Part shown: piece after piece, positions 61,740 through 64,000 of the stretch
Position numbering within the stretch: the stretch's first letter is position 1
Layout: every line of letters starts with the position of its first letter
Assembly (NCBI RefSeq): GCF_023712105.1
Contig: NZ_JAMLJI010000002.1
Location: forward strand, 739,012 to 803,011
Length of the DNA stretch: 64,000 nt
Direction of reading: 5' to 3'
DNA from: Larsenimonas suaedae
Lineage (GTDB): Bacteria > Pseudomonadota > Gammaproteobacteria > Pseudomonadales > Halomonadaceae
The notes under the pieces: model-generated
What the model saw: the letters and a program-made list of their open reading frames with translations, nothing else
Database searches by the model: none
Told to the model about the DNA's origin: nothing
Program-made: the position numbers and the translations under genes

Positions 61740-63440
61740 ATGGGGAGCATGTGGATTCAGGCGGTAGCCTTTACTCCGCTGGTATTGGCGGGGATCTTGC
61801 TATTGGGATTGAACTGGCCTGCCAAACGCGCCATGCCGTTGGTGCTGGCCGTGACCGTGGCCCTTGCCCTAATCGTCTGGCAGATGAGCGCGATTCGAGT
61901 AGGTGCCTCCATTATTCAGGGGCTTTTACTGACCCTGTCGATCCTCTGGATCATCTTCGGCGCCATTTTATTGTTGAATACGCTCAAACACTCAGGCGCG
62001 ATCGCGGCGATCCGCGGCGGCTTTTCAACCATCTCACCGGACCCACGCATTCAAGCCATTATCGTTGCCTGGCTGTTTGGCTGCTTCATTGAAGGTGCTT
62101 CGGGCTTTGGCACGACGGCGGCAGTGGCCGCGCCGTTATTGGTCGCGCTCGGCTTTCCCGGTATGGCGGCAGTCGTCATGGGCATGATGATCCAATCCAC
62201 GCCGGTATCGTTCGGTGCGGTGGGGACACCGATCGTGGTTGGAGTGACCGGAGGCCTCGATAAGGCGGCGGTCACCGAGCAGCTGATTGCACAAGGCTCG
62301 AGCTGGGAGCAGTTCTATCATCTGATTACCTCGGGCGTGGCGCTGACACATGCGGTGGTCGGTCTTTTCATGCCGTTGCTCATGAGCATGATGCTGACCC
62401 GCTTCTTCGGCGAAAACAAACGCTGGCGTGAAGGGCTTGAAGTGGCGCCCTTTGCACTGTTTGCCGGGGCAAGCTTCGTTATTCCCTATGCCCTGGCCGG
62501 TATATTCCTGGGGCCTGAGTTCCCGTCCCTCATCGGCTCACTGGTCGGGCTTGCGGTCACCGTGCTGGCGGCACGAAAGGGGCTTTTTCTTCCCAAGCGT
62601 CAGTGGCGGTTTCCCCCGCTGTCCCAGTGGCCTGAGGTCTGGAAGGGCAACATCGAGATTCGCTACGACGATGTGGCGGATAAGGCCCCGATGAAACTGT
62701 GGCTTGCCTGGCTGCCTTATCTGGTACTCGCCGTGCTATTGGTGGTTACGCGTGTCTTTCCCGAGGTCAAGGCGTGGTTCGTGGCAACGCTCTCCTTTGG
62801 GTGGAATGGGATTCTCGGGGAGGAGGATGTCTCGAGTGCGATTTCGCCGCTGTACTTGCCCGGCGGGGTCATGCTGATCGTGGTCGCCATTACCTTCTTT
62901 CTACACCGCATGACGGCGACCCAAATGAAAGACGCGGTCACGGAGTCGTCGAAAACCCTGTTGGGTGCGGGATTCGTATTGGTGTTTACCGTGCCGATGG
63001 TGCGCATCTTGATCAATTCAGGCGTCAACGCAGCGGAGCTTACCTCCATGCCGGTTGCCATGGCCGATCTGGTGACTTCAACCGTTGGTAGTGTCTATCC
63101 GTTCTTTGCCTCGAGCGTAGGAGCGTTGGGTGCCTTCATTGCAGGTTCCAACACCATCTCGAATCTGATGCTGTCGCAGTTCCAGTTCAGTGTGGGTCAA
63201 TTGCTTGGGTCCTCCAGTGTATTGATCGTGGTCATGCAGGCGGTCGGCGCCGCTGCGGGCAACATGATCGCTATCCATAACGTGGTGGCCGCGTCGGCAA
63301 CGGTCGGGCTTCTGGACCGTGAAGGGCAGGTACTTAGAAAGACGATACTGCCCACACTCTATTACCTGGTTGCCTCTGGCCTCATCGCGATTCTCTTTTT
63401 GGGTGTCGCGGAAGCGTTTGATCCCCTGGTCAGCCACTAA
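61740..63440 (+). CDS. lldP: L-lactate permease
   Basis: A 566-residue protein with about 12-14 membrane segments, of the LctP family ([23 protein letters not shown] at the N-terminus, [27 protein letters not shown] near residue 117, [17 protein letters not shown] near 160, [19 protein letters not shown] near 475). It imports L-lactate with protons. It is 112 bases past lldG, in the same direction, so it is probably in the lldR-controlled transcript. The start is at 61740 with AGGAA upstream; an ATG four codons on is also usable. Confidence 0.95.
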   Translation: MGSMWIQAVAFTPLVLAGILLLGLNWPAKRAMPLVLAVTVALALIVWQMSAIRVGASIIQGLLLTLSILWIIFGAILLLNTLKHSGAIAAIRGGFSTISPDPRIQAIIVAWLFGCFIEGASGFGTTAAVAAPLLVALGFPGMAAVVMGMMIQSTPVSFGAVGTPIVVGVTGGLDKAAVTEQLIAQGSSWEQFYHLITSGVALTHAVVGLFMPLLMSMMLTRFFGENKRWREGLEVAPFALFAGASFVIPYALAGIFLGPEFPSLIGSLVGLAVTVLAARKGLFLPKRQWRFPPLSQWPEVWKGNIEIRYDDVADKAPMKLWLAWLPYLVLAVLLVVTRVFPEVKAWFVATLSFGWNGILGEEDVSSAISPLYLPGGVMLIVVAITFFLHRMTATQMKDAVTESSKTLLGAGFVLVFTVPMVRILINSGVNAAELTSMPVAMADLVTSTVGSVYPFFASSVGALGAFIAGSNTISNLMLSQFQFSVGQLLGSSSVLIVVMQAVGAAAGNMIAIHNVVAASATVGLLDREGQVLRKTILPTLYYLVASGLIAILFLGVAEAFDPLVSH

Positions 63441-63495
63441 CGATTGGCAAGGCATTCTTCCTATCTATAAAGGCGCATCGCGTATCGCCCTGCAG

Positions 63496-63518
63496 GCCCC
63501 GGCCAGCGGGGCGTTTTT
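63496..63518 (+). terminator. Terminator after lldP
   Basis: A 6-bp GC stem GCCCCG/CGGGGC with a 5-base loop followed by G and five T residues, 55 bases past the lldP stop. Confidence 0.75.
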
Positions 63519-63690
63519 GCATTGGTGTCATCCCGAAGTCATCTTTTTTCGACAAAGGGGTTGCGCTTGGGTCAGTGCGTGGGTAAAGTACGCATCCGCT
63601 GTCGGGGACGTCGCAAACGGCCAGGCAGTATGAAGTGCGCAAGGCGCTGATTTGGTTTGGTTTTTCTAGGCTTTTTTGAAAAATCGGACG

Positions 63691-63718
63691 TTGACATTTC
63701 AGCCCGGTTCGGTAGAAT
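63691..63718 (+). promoter_or_regulatory. rRNA operon promoter P1
   Basis: TTGACA (63691-63696), a 16-base spacer, then TAGAAT (63713-63718), with a GC-rich discriminator (GCGCCGC) just after, typical of stringently controlled rRNA promoters. An upstream A/T-rich stretch (63655-63685) could be an UP element. Confidence 0.85.
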
Positions 63719-63819
63719 GCGCCGCACTTCATCGGACGCAGCTTCGAGTGATTGAAGAGCGGTTTTCTTGCTCTTCAGGTCGGAATTTGGTTTTCTGATC
63801 AGTCGCTCAAAATTGAAGC

Positions 63820-63847
63820 TTGACAGTCCGGCTCGGATGAGTAGAAT
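63820..63847 (+). promoter_or_regulatory. rRNA operon promoter P2
   Basis: TTGACA (63820-63825), a 16-base spacer, then TAGAAT (63842-63847). It shares the spacer length, the -10 and part of the spacer sequence (CCGGnTCGG) with P1, 129 bases upstream. Confidence 0.85.
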
Positions 63848-64000
63848 GCTCATCCACTCGCTACAGGGCACAGCCCACAGCGAGACGCTCTTTAACAAGT
63901 CGATCAGGTAATTTGTGTGGGCGCTTGGCTCGGGGTGATGATCGCATCACCAAATATCGAGACAAGCGACTCGTCAGAGAAGTTTGTAACTCGAGCCAGA
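63848..64000 (+). other. 16S rRNA operon leader with boxA
   Basis: The sequence after P2 holds boxA GCTCTTTAACA (63887-63897), which recruits the NusB-S10 antitermination complex, then TTGTGTGGGCGC (63913-63924), which resembles enterobacterial 16S leaders. The 16S gene itself should begin shortly after base 64000. No mature rRNA sequence is in the window. Confidence 0.85.

Overview
The window looks like part of the chromosome of a gammaproteobacterium, most likely a halophile of the Halomonadaceae. This is inferred from gene content, order and protein style; no 16S rRNA sequence is inside the window to settle it. Most of the DNA is GC-rich housekeeping sequence. It contains the mnmG-rsmG-parA-parB-atpIBEFHAGDC block that typically lies near the origin of replication, and it ends in the promoter and leader of an rRNA operon whose 16S gene starts just beyond base 64000. 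I see no insertion sequence, prophage, CRISPR array or tRNA gene.

Layout. 1-1011: 3' part of mnmE. 1.1-10.9 kb: a lipoprotein metallo-beta-lactamase-fold hydrolase, a DsbA-like oxidoreductase with a divergent LysR regulator, the pqiABC envelope lipid-transport operon, rlmJ, an OmpA-type lipoprotein and the rdgB-hemW pair. 11.2-15.3 kb: two paralogous CsgD/VpsT-type regulators flanking a SulP anion transporter, with a long AT-rich intergenic stretch. 15.3-21.9 kb: a tight minus-strand series clc-hemJ-thiD-thiE-hemL-APH/ATPase kinase joining haem and thiamine biosynthesis. 22.0-22.97 kb: erpA and a gene-free region with a cluster of DnaA-box-like sequences and an AT-rich tract directly upstream of mnmG, a candidate oriC. 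22.97-34.5 kb: mnmG, rsmG, parAB and the complete ATP synthase operon.

34.6-37.1 kb is a more AT-rich patch. It holds an acidic hypothetical protein, a LigB-type NAD-dependent DNA ligase with a signal peptide, and a 59-residue membrane protein preceded by a long, possibly structured leader. 37.2-42.9 kb is central carbon metabolism: pgk, epd, class I fbaB and tkt. 43.3-51.8 kb contains much of the activated methyl cycle: metK, ahcY under an S-adenosylhomocysteine riboswitch, and metF. Interspersed with these are an orphan EIIC-type membrane protein, an NhaP-type antiporter, a glycerol-dehydrogenase-like enzyme and an LpxH-like phosphatase. 51.9-57.7 kb: sodC, yheV, prlC, an SNF-family transporter, a gamma carbonic anhydrase and a YdjM-type membrane protein. 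57.7-63.4 kb: an L-lactate module (lldR, lutABC/lldEFG, lldP) with two exact GntR/FadR-type operators. 63.6-64.0 kb: tandem rRNA promoters and boxA.

Working together: the lactate module imports L-lactate and oxidises it to pyruvate. The methyl-cycle genes make and recycle S-adenosylmethionine. epd, tkt, fbaB and pgk link glycolysis, the pentose phosphate pathway and pyridoxal phosphate supply. The two VpsT-like regulators suggest cyclic-di-GMP control of surface or biofilm genes. The most unusual items are the candidate oriC next to mnmG, the regulator pair around the SulP gene, the repeat inside the SAH riboswitch, the structured leader of the small membrane protein, and the LigB patch.
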